A DNA stretch of 64,000 nucleotides from Streptomyces sp. NBC_00289 (GTDB lineage: Bacteria; Actinomycetota; Actinomycetes; Streptomycetales; Streptomycetaceae), in the NCBI RefSeq assembly GCF_041435115.1, contig NZ_CP108046.1, forward strand, positions 5,270,001 to 5,334,000. Direction: 5' to 3'. Positions within the stretch are counted from its first letter, which is position 1; the number at the start of each line of letters is the position of its first letter. Of the stretch, positions 50,560 through 59,728 are shown piece by piece. The notes beneath the pieces were generated by a model that was not told where the DNA came from, ran no database searches, and saw only the letters and a program-made list of their open reading frames with translations. Made by a program: the position numbers and the translations under genes.

Positions 50560-52811
50560 CCACCCACTACGACCGGACGAGCCAGCAGGGGGGACCGGGT
50601 CCCTCCTCGTGGGGGCCGCCGACAGGCGACACGGCCGGACCCGGCCCGAGCGGTACGGCTGTCCAGGAGCCCGTGGCTCCGCAGGCGCCGGCCCTGCCGC
50701 CCGCCCCGGATTCCGGCGAACCCGAGCAGCCCTTCGTACGCAGACTGTGGCGGGGCAGGCCCGAGGACCCCCGCTGGGTGCGGCCCGCGTTCCTCGGCCT
50801 GCTGCTGGCCACCGCGGTGCTCTACCTCTACAACCTGAGCGCCTCCGGCTGGGCCAACTCCTTCTACTCGGCGGCCGTCCAGGCGGGCAGCGAGAGCTGG
50901 AAGGCCTTCTTCTTCGGCTCGCTGGACGCGTCCAACGCCATCACCGTCGACAAGCCCCCGGCCTCGCTGTGGCCGATGGAGCTGGCGGTCAGGGTCTTCG
51001 GCCTCAACTCGTGGGCGATCCTCGCTCCCGAGGTGCTGATGGGCGTCGGCACGGTCGCCGTCGTGTACGCCTCCGTGCGCCGCCGGTTCAGCCCCGCGGC
51101 CGGTCTGATCGCCGGCGCCGTGCTCGCGCTCACCCCCGTCGCGGCGCTGATGTTCCGGTTCAACAACCCGGACGCGATGCTGGCGCTGCTGATGTCGGTC
51201 GCCTGCTACCTCGTCGTCCGGGCGCTGGCGGACGGCCGTACGAAGTGGCTGGTGTGGGCCGGTGTCGCGATCGGCTTCGCGTTCCTCGCCAAGACGCTCC
51301 AGGCCTTCCTGATCCTGCCGTCGCTCGCCCTCGTCTACGGCGTCTGCGCGCCGGTGAGGCTGAGGAAGCGGCTCGGGCAGCTGGCCCTGGCGACGGTGGC
51401 GATCGTGGTCTCCGGCGGCTGGTGGGTCGCGATCGTCGAGCTGTGGCCCGCGTCCTCCCGCCCGTACATCGGCGGCTCGCAGAACAACTCCTTCCTGGAG
51501 CTGACCTTCGGCTCCAACGGCCTCGGCCGCCTCAGCGGCGACGAGACCGGAAGCGTCGGCGGCGGTGGCGGGGGCGGCGGCACCGGGCAGTGGGGCGAGA
51601 CCGGCTGGGACCGGATGTTCAACTCCGAGATCGGCAGCCAGATTTCATGGCTGCTGCCCGCCGCGCTGATCCTGCTCGTCGCGGGCCTGGTGGCCACCCG
51701 CAGGCTGAAGCGGACGTCGGTGACCCGCGGTTCGTTCCTCGTCTGGGGCGGCTCGCTGCTGATGACCACGGTCGTCCTCAGCTACATGGCCGGCATCTTC
51801 CACCAGTACTACACGGTGGCTCTCGCCCCCTACATCGCCGCCGTGGTCGGCATGGGCGCGGCGGTCCTGTGGGAGAAGCGCGGCGAGATCTGGGCGTCGA
51901 TCACCCTCGCGGCCTCGGTCGTGGCGGCCGCCGCCTGGGGGTACGTCCTGCTCAACCGCACCCCGGACTACCTGCCCTGGCTGAAGTGGCTGGTGCTGAT
52001 CGGCGGCCTGGCCGGCGCCCTCGGCCTGGTCTTCGCCGCCAGGGTGAGCCGTCGGCTGGCGCTCGCCGCGGTGGGCCTGAGCATCGTGGCCTCGCTGGCC
52101 GGTCCGACGGCCTACACACTGAGCACGGTGAACTCCGCGCACACCGGTTCCATCGTGACGGCCGGTCCGGCCGGCGCGAGCATGATGGGCGGCCGGGGCG
52201 GCGGTCCCGGTGGCGGTGGTGGCGGCTTCGGCGGCGGTGGCATGCCGGGCCAGGGCCAGAACCAGCAGGGCAACGGCAACACGCAGGGCCGGCAGGGCAA
52301 CGGCTTCCCCGGCGGAGGCATGCCCGGCCAGAACCAGCAGAACGGCAACGGCAACACCCAGGGCCAGAACCAGCAGGGCGGTACGCCCGGCGGCCAGACC
52401 GGTGACGGCGGCGGGATGGGCGGGGGCGGCGGTGTCGGCGGCCTGCTCAACGGCGCCACCGTCAGCGCCGAGGCCAAGAAGCTGCTGGAGACCGACTCCG
52501 GCGACTACACCTGGGCCGCCGCCGCCATCGGCGCCCAGAACGCGGCGAGCTACCAGCTCTCCACCGGTGAGCCGGTGATGGCGATCGGCGGTTTCAACGG
52601 CACCGACCCGTCTCCCACGCTGGCGCAGTTCAAGAAGTACGTGGCGGACGGAAAGATCCACTACTTCATCTCCAGCGGCTCCGGCGGCGGCATGGGCGGC
52701 AGCAGCGACGGCACGTCCTCGCAGATCACCTCGTGGGTCGAGAGCACCTTCAAGAAGGTCACGGTCGGCACGGCCACCTTCTACGACCTCACGCAGGAGG
52801 CGAGCAGCTGA
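50556..52811 (+). CDS. GT39-type polyprenol-sugar transferase (ArnT/YkcB-like)
   Basis: 751 residues. After a Pro/Gly front, about 10-12 hydrophobic helices with SLDASNAITVDKPPASLWPM, the first extracellular loop carrying the catalytic acidic residue of GT-C enzymes. Residues ~540-625 are a Gly/Gln/Asn-rich linker (GQGQNQQGNGNTQG), and the C-terminal ~110 residues form an extracellular domain (KKLLETDSGDYTWAAAAIG to FYDLTQEASS). It transfers sugar from a lipid carrier to an outer-face acceptor. Its operon with a kinase-regulator pair suggests regulated cell-envelope glycosylation. Confidence 0.87.
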   Translation: MTTHYDRTSQQGGPGPSSWGPPTGDTAGPGPSGTAVQEPVAPQAPALPPAPDSGEPEQPFVRRLWRGRPEDPRWVRPAFLGLLLATAVLYLYNLSASGWANSFYSAAVQAGSESWKAFFFGSLDASNAITVDKPPASLWPMELAVRVFGLNSWAILAPEVLMGVGTVAVVYASVRRRFSPAAGLIAGAVLALTPVAALMFRFNNPDAMLALLMSVACYLVVRALADGRTKWLVWAGVAIGFAFLAKTLQAFLILPSLALVYGVCAPVRLRKRLGQLALATVAIVVSGGWWVAIVELWPASSRPYIGGSQNNSFLELTFGSNGLGRLSGDETGSVGGGGGGGGTGQWGETGWDRMFNSEIGSQISWLLPAALILLVAGLVATRRLKRTSVTRGSFLVWGGSLLMTTVVLSYMAGIFHQYYTVALAPYIAAVVGMGAAVLWEKRGEIWASITLAASVVAAAAWGYVLLNRTPDYLPWLKWLVLIGGLAGALGLVFAARVSRRLALAAVGLSIVASLAGPTAYTLSTVNSAHTGSIVTAGPAGASMMGGRGGGPGGGGGGFGGGGMPGQGQNQQGNGNTQGRQGNGFPGGGMPGQNQQNGNGNTQGQNQQGGTPGGQTGDGGGMGGGGGVGGLLNGATVSAEAKKLLETDSGDYTWAAAAIGAQNAASYQLSTGEPVMAIGGFNGTDPSPTLAQFKKYVADGKIHYFISSGSGGGMGGSSDGTSSQITSWVESTFKKVTVGTATFYDLTQEASS

Positions 52812-52869
52812 CGTTCGGGTGCGGAGGAGGGCGGTGACCGAGGGGTCGCCGCCCTCCTCCGTATTTCTG

Positions 52870-52884
52870 TTGTACGGCGTACAA
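52870..52884. promoter_or_regulatory. Perfect operator-like palindrome before the DHA2 exporter
   Basis: TTGTACGGCGTACAA is symmetric about a central G. A weaker copy (TTCTGCGGTGTACA) follows at 52891-52904, overlapping the start region. A TetR gene after the exporter is the natural candidate to bind it. Confidence 0.7.
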
Positions 52885-52906
52885 GAGTCGTTCTGCGGTG
52901 TACAGC

Positions 52907-54436
52907 ATGTCCGCCTCCGAAAGCACCGCAGGCCCCCCAGCCGCCGCAGGCACCCCAAGCGGAGTGGGCCCCCAGGGCCACCCCCAGCGCTGGCTGATCC
53001 TCGGCGTCATCTGCCTCGCACAGCTCACCGTGCTGCTCGACAACACGGTCCTCAACGTCGCGATCCCCTCGCTGACCCGGGAACTGGACGCCTCGACCTC
53101 CGACATCCAGTGGATGATCAACGCGTACTCACTGGTGCAGTCCGGCCTGCTGCTCACCGCGGGCAGCGCCGCCGACCGCTACGGCCGCAAGAAGCTGCTG
53201 ATCGCCGGCCTGGCCCTGTTCGGCGCCGGGTCGCTGCTGGCCGGTCTCGCCTCCACCACCGGCCAGCTGATCGCGGCGCGAGCCGGCATGGGTGTGGGCG
53301 GCGCGCTGCTGCTCACCACCACCCTCGCCGTGGCGATGCAGATCTTCGCGCCCGGCGAGCAGCCCAGGGCGATCGGCATCTGGAGCGCGGTCAACGCGCT
53401 GGGCTTCGCGGCCGGCCCCCTCATCGGCGGGTTCATGCTGAACCACTTCCGGTGGGGCGCGATCTTCCTGATCAACCTGCCCGTCGCGGCGCTGGGCGTG
53501 GCGGCCGTCGTGGCGCTCGTCCCCGAGTCGAAGAACCCGCGCGGCGACCGCCCCGACCTCCTCGGCGCCCTGCTCTCCACGATCGGCATGACCGCGCTGG
53601 TCTACGCGATCATCTCCGGCCCCGGGCACGGCTGGACCTCGGGGCGGGTCCTGGTGACGGCGGCCGTCGCGGTCGTCGTCCTCGCGCTGTTCGCGTACTG
53701 GGAGAGCCGCATCCCGTATCCCATGCTCGACCCGCACTTCTTCCGCGACCGCCGGTTCACCGGTGCGGTGGCCGGTGCGGTGCTGATCACCTTCGGCATG
53801 GGCGGCGCCCTCTTCCTGCTCACCCAGCACCTGCAGTTCGTGCTCGGCTACGGCCCCCTGGAGGCGGGCCTGCGCACCGCGCCGCTGGCCCTGACGGTGG
53901 TGGCGCTCAACTTCTCCGGCCTGTCGGCGAAGTGGACGGCGAAGCTGGGCACACCGGTGTCGATCGCGCTGGGCATGGTCCTGATGTCGGGCGGCCTGGT
54001 GTCGATCGCGACCCTCGCCTCCGGCGGATACGGCGGCACCCTGCTCGGCCTCCTGCTGATCGGAGCGGGCTGCGCGGTCGCCAACCCGGCGATGGCACAC
54101 GCGATCATGAGCGCGATACCGCCGGACAAGGCGGGCGTCGGCGCCGGGGTCAACGGCACGCTGGCCGAGTTCGGCAACGGGCTCGGGGTGGCGGTCCTCG
54201 GCGCGGTGCTGAACTCCCGCTTCGCGGCGCTGATTCCGATCGCGTCGGCCTCGCTGCCCGCGGCGCTGGCCTCGGCGTCCACGGCGGCGGAGCGGAGGCG
54301 TGTGACGGACGCGTTCTCCACCGGTCTGGAGACCAGCCAGTTGGTGGGGGCGGTGGCCGTGCTGCTCGGCGGACTGGTCGCCGCGGCGTTGCTGCGCAGG
54401 GCGGAGCGGGCACACTCCGAAGTGGTGGTCGCCTGA
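52907..54436 (+). CDS. DHA2-family MFS drug exporter (EmrB/QacA type)
   Basis: About 509 residues with 14 predicted helices. LDNTVLNVAIPSL is the DHA2 motif in helix 1 and AADRYGRKKLL the loop 2-3 motif. ATG 52907 is used; GTG 52898 adds three residues. It sits between a perfect palindrome and a TetR gene, the common layout of an inducible multidrug exporter. Confidence 0.9.
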   Translation: MSASESTAGPPAAAGTPSGVGPQGHPQRWLILGVICLAQLTVLLDNTVLNVAIPSLTRELDASTSDIQWMINAYSLVQSGLLLTAGSAADRYGRKKLLIAGLALFGAGSLLAGLASTTGQLIAARAGMGVGGALLLTTTLAVAMQIFAPGEQPRAIGIWSAVNALGFAAGPLIGGFMLNHFRWGAIFLINLPVAALGVAAVVALVPESKNPRGDRPDLLGALLSTIGMTALVYAIISGPGHGWTSGRVLVTAAVAVVVLALFAYWESRIPYPMLDPHFFRDRRFTGAVAGAVLITFGMGGALFLLTQHLQFVLGYGPLEAGLRTAPLALTVVALNFSGLSAKWTAKLGTPVSIALGMVLMSGGLVSIATLASGGYGGTLLGLLLIGAGCAVANPAMAHAIMSAIPPDKAGVGAGVNGTLAEFGNGLGVAVLGAVLNSRFAALIPIASASLPAALASASTAAERRRVTDAFSTGLETSQLVGAVAVLLGGLVAAALLRRAERAHSEVVVA

Positions 54437-54555
54437 GAGGGCGGTGGCCGGGCGGTCGTGCGGCTGTGGGTTCGTTGTGGCTGGTCGCACGGTTCCCCGC
54501 GCCCCCGGAGGCTTGCTTAAGCTGACCGGCGTCGGAATGTCGAGGAAGGTGCGCC

Positions 54556-55323
54556 ATGGTGAAGGCAGCCCAGCGGGCGGCACGGACCAGTGTCTGGCTG
54601 GAGGGCAAGGCGCGCCGGGGCGGGCGGGGCGGCGGGCAGCCGTCGGGGCTGGACCGGGACCGGATCACCGAGGTCACGGTCCGGCTCCTGGACGCGGAGG
54701 GCCTGGACAAGTTCTCCATGCGCCGGCTCGCCGCCGAGCTGAACGTCACGGCGATGTCCGTCTACTGGTACGTCGACACCAAGGACGACCTGCTCGAACT
54801 CGCCCTGGACGCCGCATTCGGCGAACTGCCCCTGCCCGACCCGGACGCCGGCGACGAGGACTGGCGCGACCAGCTGCGGACGCTGGCCGCCGGGTACCGC
54901 GCGCTGCTGGTGCGCCATGCCTGGCTGTCGCCGCTCGCCGGGCGCTACCTCAACATCGGCCCCCACTCGCTGGCGTTCTCCCGCCAGGTCCAGCGCGTCA
55001 TCCGGCGCACCGGACTGCCCGCACACGGTGTCACCGGCGCCATCTCCGCCGTCTTCCAGTTCGTCTACGGCTACGGCACGATCGAGGGCCACTTCTTCGC
55101 CCGCGTCGCGGACGCCGGGGTGACCGCGGACGACTACTTCCGGCAGGCCATGAGCGCGGTGGTCGACTCCCCGGACACCGCGGACGTCGTCCACGAGTCC
55201 AGGGACATCATGGCGGCCCGCGGCGGCGACACGGTCGCGGAGATGCTGGACCGCGACTTCACCTTCGCCCTGGACCTGCTGGTGGCCGGGATCGAGGCGA
55301 TGGTGAAACGGTCCGAGACCTGA
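54556..55323 (+). CDS. TetR-family regulator (TetR_C class)
   Basis: 255 residues. A basic, Gly/Arg-rich leader precedes LDRDRITEVTVRLLDAEGL, FSMRRLAAELNVTAMSVYWY, the TetR helix-turn-helix; the C-terminal domain has GYGTIEGHFFARV. It probably represses the upstream exporter through the 52870 palindrome and may control itself. The leader is longer than in TetR itself. Confidence 0.88.
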   Translation: MVKAAQRAARTSVWLEGKARRGGRGGGQPSGLDRDRITEVTVRLLDAEGLDKFSMRRLAAELNVTAMSVYWYVDTKDDLLELALDAAFGELPLPDPDAGDEDWRDQLRTLAAGYRALLVRHAWLSPLAGRYLNIGPHSLAFSRQVQRVIRRTGLPAHGVTGAISAVFQFVYGYGTIEGHFFARVADAGVTADDYFRQAMSAVVDSPDTADVVHESRDIMAARGGDTVAEMLDRDFTFALDLLVAGIEAMVKRSET

Positions 55324-55362
55324 TCACCCGAAGAGGAAACGGTCCGGCTCATTGCGAGCACT

Positions 55363-55588
55363 CCGCCGAACCGGACCGGGCTTCCGGCGGGCCCGCGCAG
55401 CCTTCGACCTGCCGTGCCCGCCGGTGGGCAGGTGGTGGTCGGTCGCGCGCGCGGTCGCCGGGGCCTTCGGTGCGCCGCCGAACCGGACCGGGCTTCCGGC
55501 GGGCCCGCGCAGCCTTCGACCTGCCGTGCCCGCCGGTGGGCAGGGGGTGGTCGGTCGCGTGCGGTCCCCGGGGCCTTCGGTGTGCTGC
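55363..55588. repeat. Tandem 112-bp duplication, 2.3 copies
   Basis: Units begin CCGCCGAACCGGACCGGGC at 55363 and 55475 and are nearly identical; a third, partial copy (GCCGAAACCAGGCTTCGCCGG) reaches toward 55614, where the PPOX gene stops. It contains no gene and lies between convergent genes. Confidence 0.85.
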
Positions 55589-55613
55589 CGAAACCAGGCT
55601 TCGCCGGGTCCGC

Positions 55614-56081
55614 TCAGCCCTCCACCAGCCGCGCCGGGAAGCCGCCGGTCGCGACCGGTCCCCACCGCTCCGGGGTGATCCGGATGATCGACTTGCCCTG
55701 CTTGACCATGGCCGCGCGGTACTCGTCCCAGTCGGGGTGCTCACCGGCGATGTTGCGGTAGTACTCCACGAGGGGCTCCACCGAGTCCGGGGTGTCGACG
55801 ACCTCGGCGGTCCCGTCGACCTGGACCCACGGCCCGTTCCAGTCGTCGCTCAGCACGAGGAGGCTGACCCGGGGGTCACGCTTGGCGTTGCGCGTCTTGG
55901 CCCGCTCGGGGTACGTCGAGACGACGATCCGCCCCGAGTCGTCGACCCCGCAGGTCAGCGGCGACCCCTGCGGGCTTCCGTCGGCCCGCCGGGTCAGCAG
56001 GATGGCGTGGTGCCGGGGCCGTACGAAGTCCAGCAACTCGTCCAGCGATACGGCGGTGTTGGTCGCGATGTTCGGTGCCAT
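55614..56081 (-). CDS. PPOX-class F420-dependent oxidoreductase
   Basis: 155 residues with the split-barrel flavin/F420 fold: FVRPRHHAILLTRRADGSPQ, SPLTCGVDDSGRIVVSTYPERAK and the closing IIRITPERWG. Enzymes of this family reduce unsaturated small molecules with F420H2, which Streptomyces makes. No operon partner is evident. The 3' end touches the 112-bp repeat. Confidence 0.85.
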   Translation of the reverse strand: MAPNIATNTAVSLDELLDFVRPRHHAILLTRRADGSPQGSPLTCGVDDSGRIVVSTYPERAKTRNAKRDPRVSLLVLSDDWNGPWVQVDGTAEVVDTPDSVEPLVEYYRNIAGEHPDWDEYRAAMVKQGKSIIRITPERWGPVATGGFPARLVEG

Positions 56082-56174
56082 GGGCCCAGCCTAGGCCGTG
56101 CCCGACAATCCGCCCGTCGGGAAGGGTCGGACGAGCCGGTGCCGCAAACAGGCGACGTTCGCCCCGTCGCGAGG

Positions 56175-56588
56175 CTAGACACAAGAAGCCAGTGCCTCGG
56201 TGAGGTTGTCGTAGACCGGGACGTCGCGGCGCAGGCCGGTCAGTTCGAGGACGCGGCCGGCCACGCTGCCGGGCGCCGCCACGACCCGCACGCGCACCCG
56301 GGGCCGTACCCGGCGCCGTACGTCGTCGATGAGGCGGACGCCCTGGGAGTCCATGAACCGGTTCTCGGACAGATCCAGGACCAGGACCCGCAGTCGCCCG
56401 GCGCGGGCGTCCACGGCGGACATGACGTGCGCGAACAGGGCTTCGGCGTTGGCGAGGTCGATGTCCGAGGGCAGGGCGAGCACGGTGCGGTCGGGCAGAT
56501 TCAGCGGTTTCGGGATCAAGGTCACGGGTCTCACCTGGCAGACGTCCGTCCGGATTCCGGTAGGCCGCTTCCTGACCTGTCGGGCCAT
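56175..56588 (-). CDS. STAS-domain anti-sigma factor antagonist
   Basis: 137 residues. The STAS fold shows SDIDLANAEALFAHV and RVLVLDLSENRFMDSQGVRLID; Ser in MDSQG is the site phosphorylated by RsbW-type kinases. The ~25 residues at the N-terminus are basic and may not be translated. The GAF-ANTAR genes beside it point to a stress-signalling patch. Confidence 0.8.
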   Translation of the reverse strand: MARQVRKRPTGIRTDVCQVRPVTLIPKPLNLPDRTVLALPSDIDLANAEALFAHVMSAVDARAGRLRVLVLDLSENRFMDSQGVRLIDDVRRRVRPRVRVRVVAAPGSVAGRVLELTGLRRDVPVYDNLTEALASCV

Positions 56589-56702
56589 TCCACCACGAGC
56601 GCGCAGGAGTGCGGAAGCGAGCGGCTAAAGTGCTGTCTGTCCTGTGCTCGCAGTCGGGAATGTGCTGCGGAGCTCTCCTGCGCATGGCTGTTTTGGCCGT
56701 GC

Positions 56703-57419
56703 ATGCCGAAGAGGTTCGTGGTGGTTTCGCCTGATTTTCCTGATTTGCCCCGCTTCCCGGTGGGTTTCGAGCTGGCCGAAGCACTGACGGTCGCGGCCCG
56801 CCAACTGCACGAGACAGCCACTCCGCACAGCACCCTGCGCACGGCGGTCCGCCTCGCCGTGCACATCCTGCCCGGCGCCGAACACGCCGGCATCTCCGAG
56901 ATCGAGCGACCCCATCACCGCCGCACCATCGCCTGGACCGACGAGGTCGTGCGCTCGGCGGAGGCCAAGACCACGGGCCGGGAACACCGGCTGTGGACCA
57001 CGCCCGTGCTGCGGGTCGAGGACAGCGAGGCCGGCTCCGCCGACACCGCCCTGGCCGACGCAGGACTGCGCTCGGCCCTGGCGCTGCGCCTGCGCGCCGA
57101 CCGCCGCCGCCTGACCGTGCTCACGGCGTACGCGCGCAAGCCGAACGTCTTCGACGAGGCCGCCACCCGGATCGGCCGGCTCTTCACCGCACACGTCAGC
57201 CTCGCCCTGGAGTCGGCGACCACGCGCGAGCAGTTGACGGAGGCCATGCGCACCCGGGACCTGATCGGCCAGGCCACCGGAATACTCATGGAACGCCTGG
57301 ACATCGACGCGGCCGAGGCCTTCGACAGCCTGGTCCGGGCCTCGCAGCGGGAGAACGTCAAGCTGCGCGACATCGCCCGCCGCATCGTCGACACGAACAA
57401 ACATGACAACGACGCATGA
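56703..57419 (+). CDS. GAF-ANTAR antitermination regulator 1
   Basis: 238 residues. A GAF sensory domain (LRTAVRLAVHILPGAEHAGISEI) is followed by a three-helix ANTAR RNA-binding domain (RDLIGQATGILMERLDIDA, RASQRENVKLRDIARRIV). ANTAR proteins bind two-hairpin terminators in mRNA leaders. The ATG is uncertain: GTGs a few codons downstream are possible. Confidence 0.85.
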   Translation: MPKRFVVVSPDFPDLPRFPVGFELAEALTVAARQLHETATPHSTLRTAVRLAVHILPGAEHAGISEIERPHHRRTIAWTDEVVRSAEAKTTGREHRLWTTPVLRVEDSEAGSADTALADAGLRSALALRLRADRRRLTVLTAYARKPNVFDEAATRIGRLFTAHVSLALESATTREQLTEAMRTRDLIGQATGILMERLDIDAAEAFDSLVRASQRENVKLRDIARRIVDTNKHDNDA

Positions 57420-57490
57420 ACAACGACGCATGAACAACGACACAGAACGGGACGGGCGTGTACCGGCCGGTCCGGGATATCCGTACCGTC

Positions 57491-58204
57491 ATGAGTTCTG
57501 AGACGCGCGAGACCCTGGACGAGGCCATGGCCCGCAGCAGTGGACTCGACACACTGCTGCGCGATCTGACCGACCGTGCCGTGCAGGACGTGCCCGGGGC
57601 CGTCGCGTGCAGCATCACGGTGCGCCGCGCCGACCGGCTGCTGACCCTGGCGGGCAGCCGCGGTCTGCCGAACGGCCTCGACCAGCGTCAGTACGAGAAC
57701 GGCTCCGGGCCCTGCGTGGACGCGGCCGAGACCAGGACCGAGCAGTACTCCCCCGACCTGGCCGAGGAGACCCGCTGGTCCGCCTATCCGGCGTACGCGC
57801 TGTCCACCGGCGTCCGCTGTGTGCTGGCGGTGCCGCTCGACGTCGAGGGCGAGACGGGCGCCGCGATCAATCTGTACGCCGTCGAGCCGGGAGCGCTGGA
57901 GGCGGGACGGGACGCGGCCCGTACGTTCGCCGCCCGGGCGACCGACACGGTCAACACGGCGCTGCGGGTCGAGCGCCGCCGGGAGTCCGCCGCCGACGTG
58001 CGCACCGCGCTGCTCTCACGCAGCGTCATCGACCAGGCGATCGGCATCCTCATGGCGCAGGAGCGGGTCGACGCGAGTATCGCCCTCGAACGCCTGCGCC
58101 GCGCCTCGCAGGACCGGAACGTCAAACTCCGCGACCTGTGCGGCGACCTGGTGGCCCGGGCGGCCCGGGTGAGCCGCGACGGACGGCCGCCGTCGCGCCG
58201 GTGA
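57491..58204 (+). CDS. GAF-ANTAR antitermination regulator 2
   Basis: 237 residues. The GAF domain (ACSITVRRADRLLTLAGS, GSGPCVDAAETRT) and ANTAR (SVIDQAIGILMAQERVDA, RASQDRNVKLRDLCGDLV) resemble those of the neighbour, so the pair arose by duplication. The 71 bases between hold three copies of the 14-bp unit GCATGAACAACGAC or part of it. Confidence 0.88.
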   Translation: MSSETRETLDEAMARSSGLDTLLRDLTDRAVQDVPGAVACSITVRRADRLLTLAGSRGLPNGLDQRQYENGSGPCVDAAETRTEQYSPDLAEETRWSAYPAYALSTGVRCVLAVPLDVEGETGAAINLYAVEPGALEAGRDAARTFAARATDTVNTALRVERRRESAADVRTALLSRSVIDQAIGILMAQERVDASIALERLRRASQDRNVKLRDLCGDLVARAARVSRDGRPPSRR

Positions 58205-58319
58205 AGCGCGTGAGCGGTGCGCGGCGGGTGTGACGGGCCGGCGAGGGTCACCGGGTGCGGCGGCGGAATGGGCCGTGAACCGGGCGGAGTCCGGGCCCTT
58301 GCCCCTACTGTTGACGGGT

Positions 58320-58748
58320 ATGAGCGCAGAGCGCATCGACCCCGAGGACCAGTGGCCGCTGCCGCCCGCCTGGATGTGGGACTGCGCCGAATGCGTCCGC
58401 AGGTACGAGGCGATGAAGCATGTGCAGGCCGTCATAGCCGGGCTGACCGCGGAGGATCCCGGCGTCGACTGGGACGTCACGGACAGCATCGTCGGCACGC
58501 AGATCAGCCTGGCCCGTCATCTGGCCGACGAGCACCGCCGGTCGCTGCCCGACTGGGAGCCCGGCTGCGAGACCTGCGCCCACCACCGGGCGAGCCTGGC
58601 CGAGGGGGAGCGGACACCGGAGCCGCGGACGGGGGAAGCCGAGTCGCGGACGGAGGAGCCCGACTCGCGGACGGGGGCGATCATGGCCGCCGAGGAGCAC
58701 CGGGCCCGCCACCTCTTCGCACCGCCGCGCGTCGTCGGCCTCATGTAG
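58320..58748 (+). CDS. Hypothetical protein with Cys/His motifs
   Basis: 142 residues. WDCAECVRRYEAM and, later, ARHLADEHRRSL, GCETCAHHR give two Cys-x2-Cys pairs with nearby His that could bind zinc. Soluble. A linker of EPRTGEAESRTEEPDSRTG follows, then a basic end RHLFAPPRVVGLM. No known family. It is 115 bases after the ANTAR gene and may share its transcript. Confidence 0.7.
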   Translation: MSAERIDPEDQWPLPPAWMWDCAECVRRYEAMKHVQAVIAGLTAEDPGVDWDVTDSIVGTQISLARHLADEHRRSLPDWEPGCETCAHHRASLAEGERTPEPRTGEAESRTEEPDSRTGAIMAAEEHRARHLFAPPRVVGLM

Positions 58749-58798
58749 GACCGGCCCGGCCGGCCTGTGCTGCCTGTCCTGGGCCCCCCGCCCTCCCG

Positions 58799-59620
58799 TC
58801 ACGCCTGCGGCAGTGAATCCCCCTGCACCGCCTGGATGTCCAGCTCCACCTTCAGGGTCGTTCCGATGGCCGCGACGCCCGCCTGGAGCACCTGGTTGTA
58901 GTTCATCGCGAAGTCCTCGCGGCGCAGTTCGGCCGTCGCCCGGAGCGCCGCCCGCGTCCCGCCCCACGGGTCTGACCCGGTGCCGAGGTAGGCGAGGTCG
59001 AGGGCGACCGGTCGGACCACCCCGCGCATGCCCAGCTCGCCGTGCACCGTCCAGCGGTCGGCGCCGGCCGCCGTCAGGCCGGTCGAGCGGTAGGTGATCT
59101 CGGGGTGCCTGTCGACGTCGAGGAAGTCCGCGGACTTCAGGTGGGTGTCGCGCATCCCGTTGCCGGTGTCGATGGACGCGGCCCGGATCACCGCCTCCAC
59201 ACGGGACTTGGTCACGTCGTCCGGGGCGATCTCGACCGACCCCGCGAAGTCCGTGAACCGTCCGTGCACGCTGGAGATGCCCAGGTGCTGGGCCACCGCG
59301 CCCACGCTGGAGTGCGCGGGGTCGACGGTCCACGGTCCGGGCGGCGGCAGTTCGGCCCCGCCCTGCCGGGCCAGCGTCACCGTCCCGACCTCGGCCCGCC
59401 CGCTCGCGGTGACGATCGCGCTCGAGGCGGTCGGCGCGTACCCGACGGCCGTGACGATGACGGTGTACGCCCCCGGAGCGAGCGCGGTCGCGTCCCGTAC
59501 GGCCCCGTCGCCGTCGGCCTCGGCGCGCACGACCTGCGAACCGGTCCCGTCGGTCAGCGTGACGACCGCGTGCGACACGGCCCATCCGTCCCGCGTGCGG
59601 ATCCTCGCGGTCAGTCCCAT
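58799..59620 (-). CDS. YceI-family protein with N-terminal carboxypeptidase-regulatory-like domain
   Basis: 273 residues from ATG 59620, supported by AGGGAGAAG upstream (an ATG at 59644 adds eight residues). Residues ~1-85 form a beta-sandwich of the CarboxypepD_reg type (WAVSHAVVTLTDGTG, ALAPGAYTVIVTAVGY). The rest is YceI (WTVDPAHSSVGAVAQHLGIS, DTHLKSADFLDVDRHPEI), a lipocalin-like pocket for polyisoprenoids. No signal peptide is seen, so it may be cytoplasmic or exported otherwise. It lies downstream of an MFS gene with the same repeat type. Confidence 0.85.
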   Translation of the reverse strand: MGLTARIRTRDGWAVSHAVVTLTDGTGSQVVRAEADGDGAVRDATALAPGAYTVIVTAVGYAPTASSAIVTASGRAEVGTVTLARQGGAELPPPGPWTVDPAHSSVGAVAQHLGISSVHGRFTDFAGSVEIAPDDVTKSRVEAVIRAASIDTGNGMRDTHLKSADFLDVDRHPEITYRSTGLTAAGADRWTVHGELGMRGVVRPVALDLAYLGTGSDPWGGTRAALRATAELRREDFAMNYNQVLQAGVAAIGTTLKVELDIQAVQGDSLPQA

Positions 59621-59728
59621 CCCGTTCTTCTCCCTGCGAATCATGACAAATTGGTCGCGACAATGCGGCCCGTGACAGCGGGCGCGGCTCCGCCGGGAGC
59701 GCGCCCGCCGCCACGGGCCGGGGTCGTC

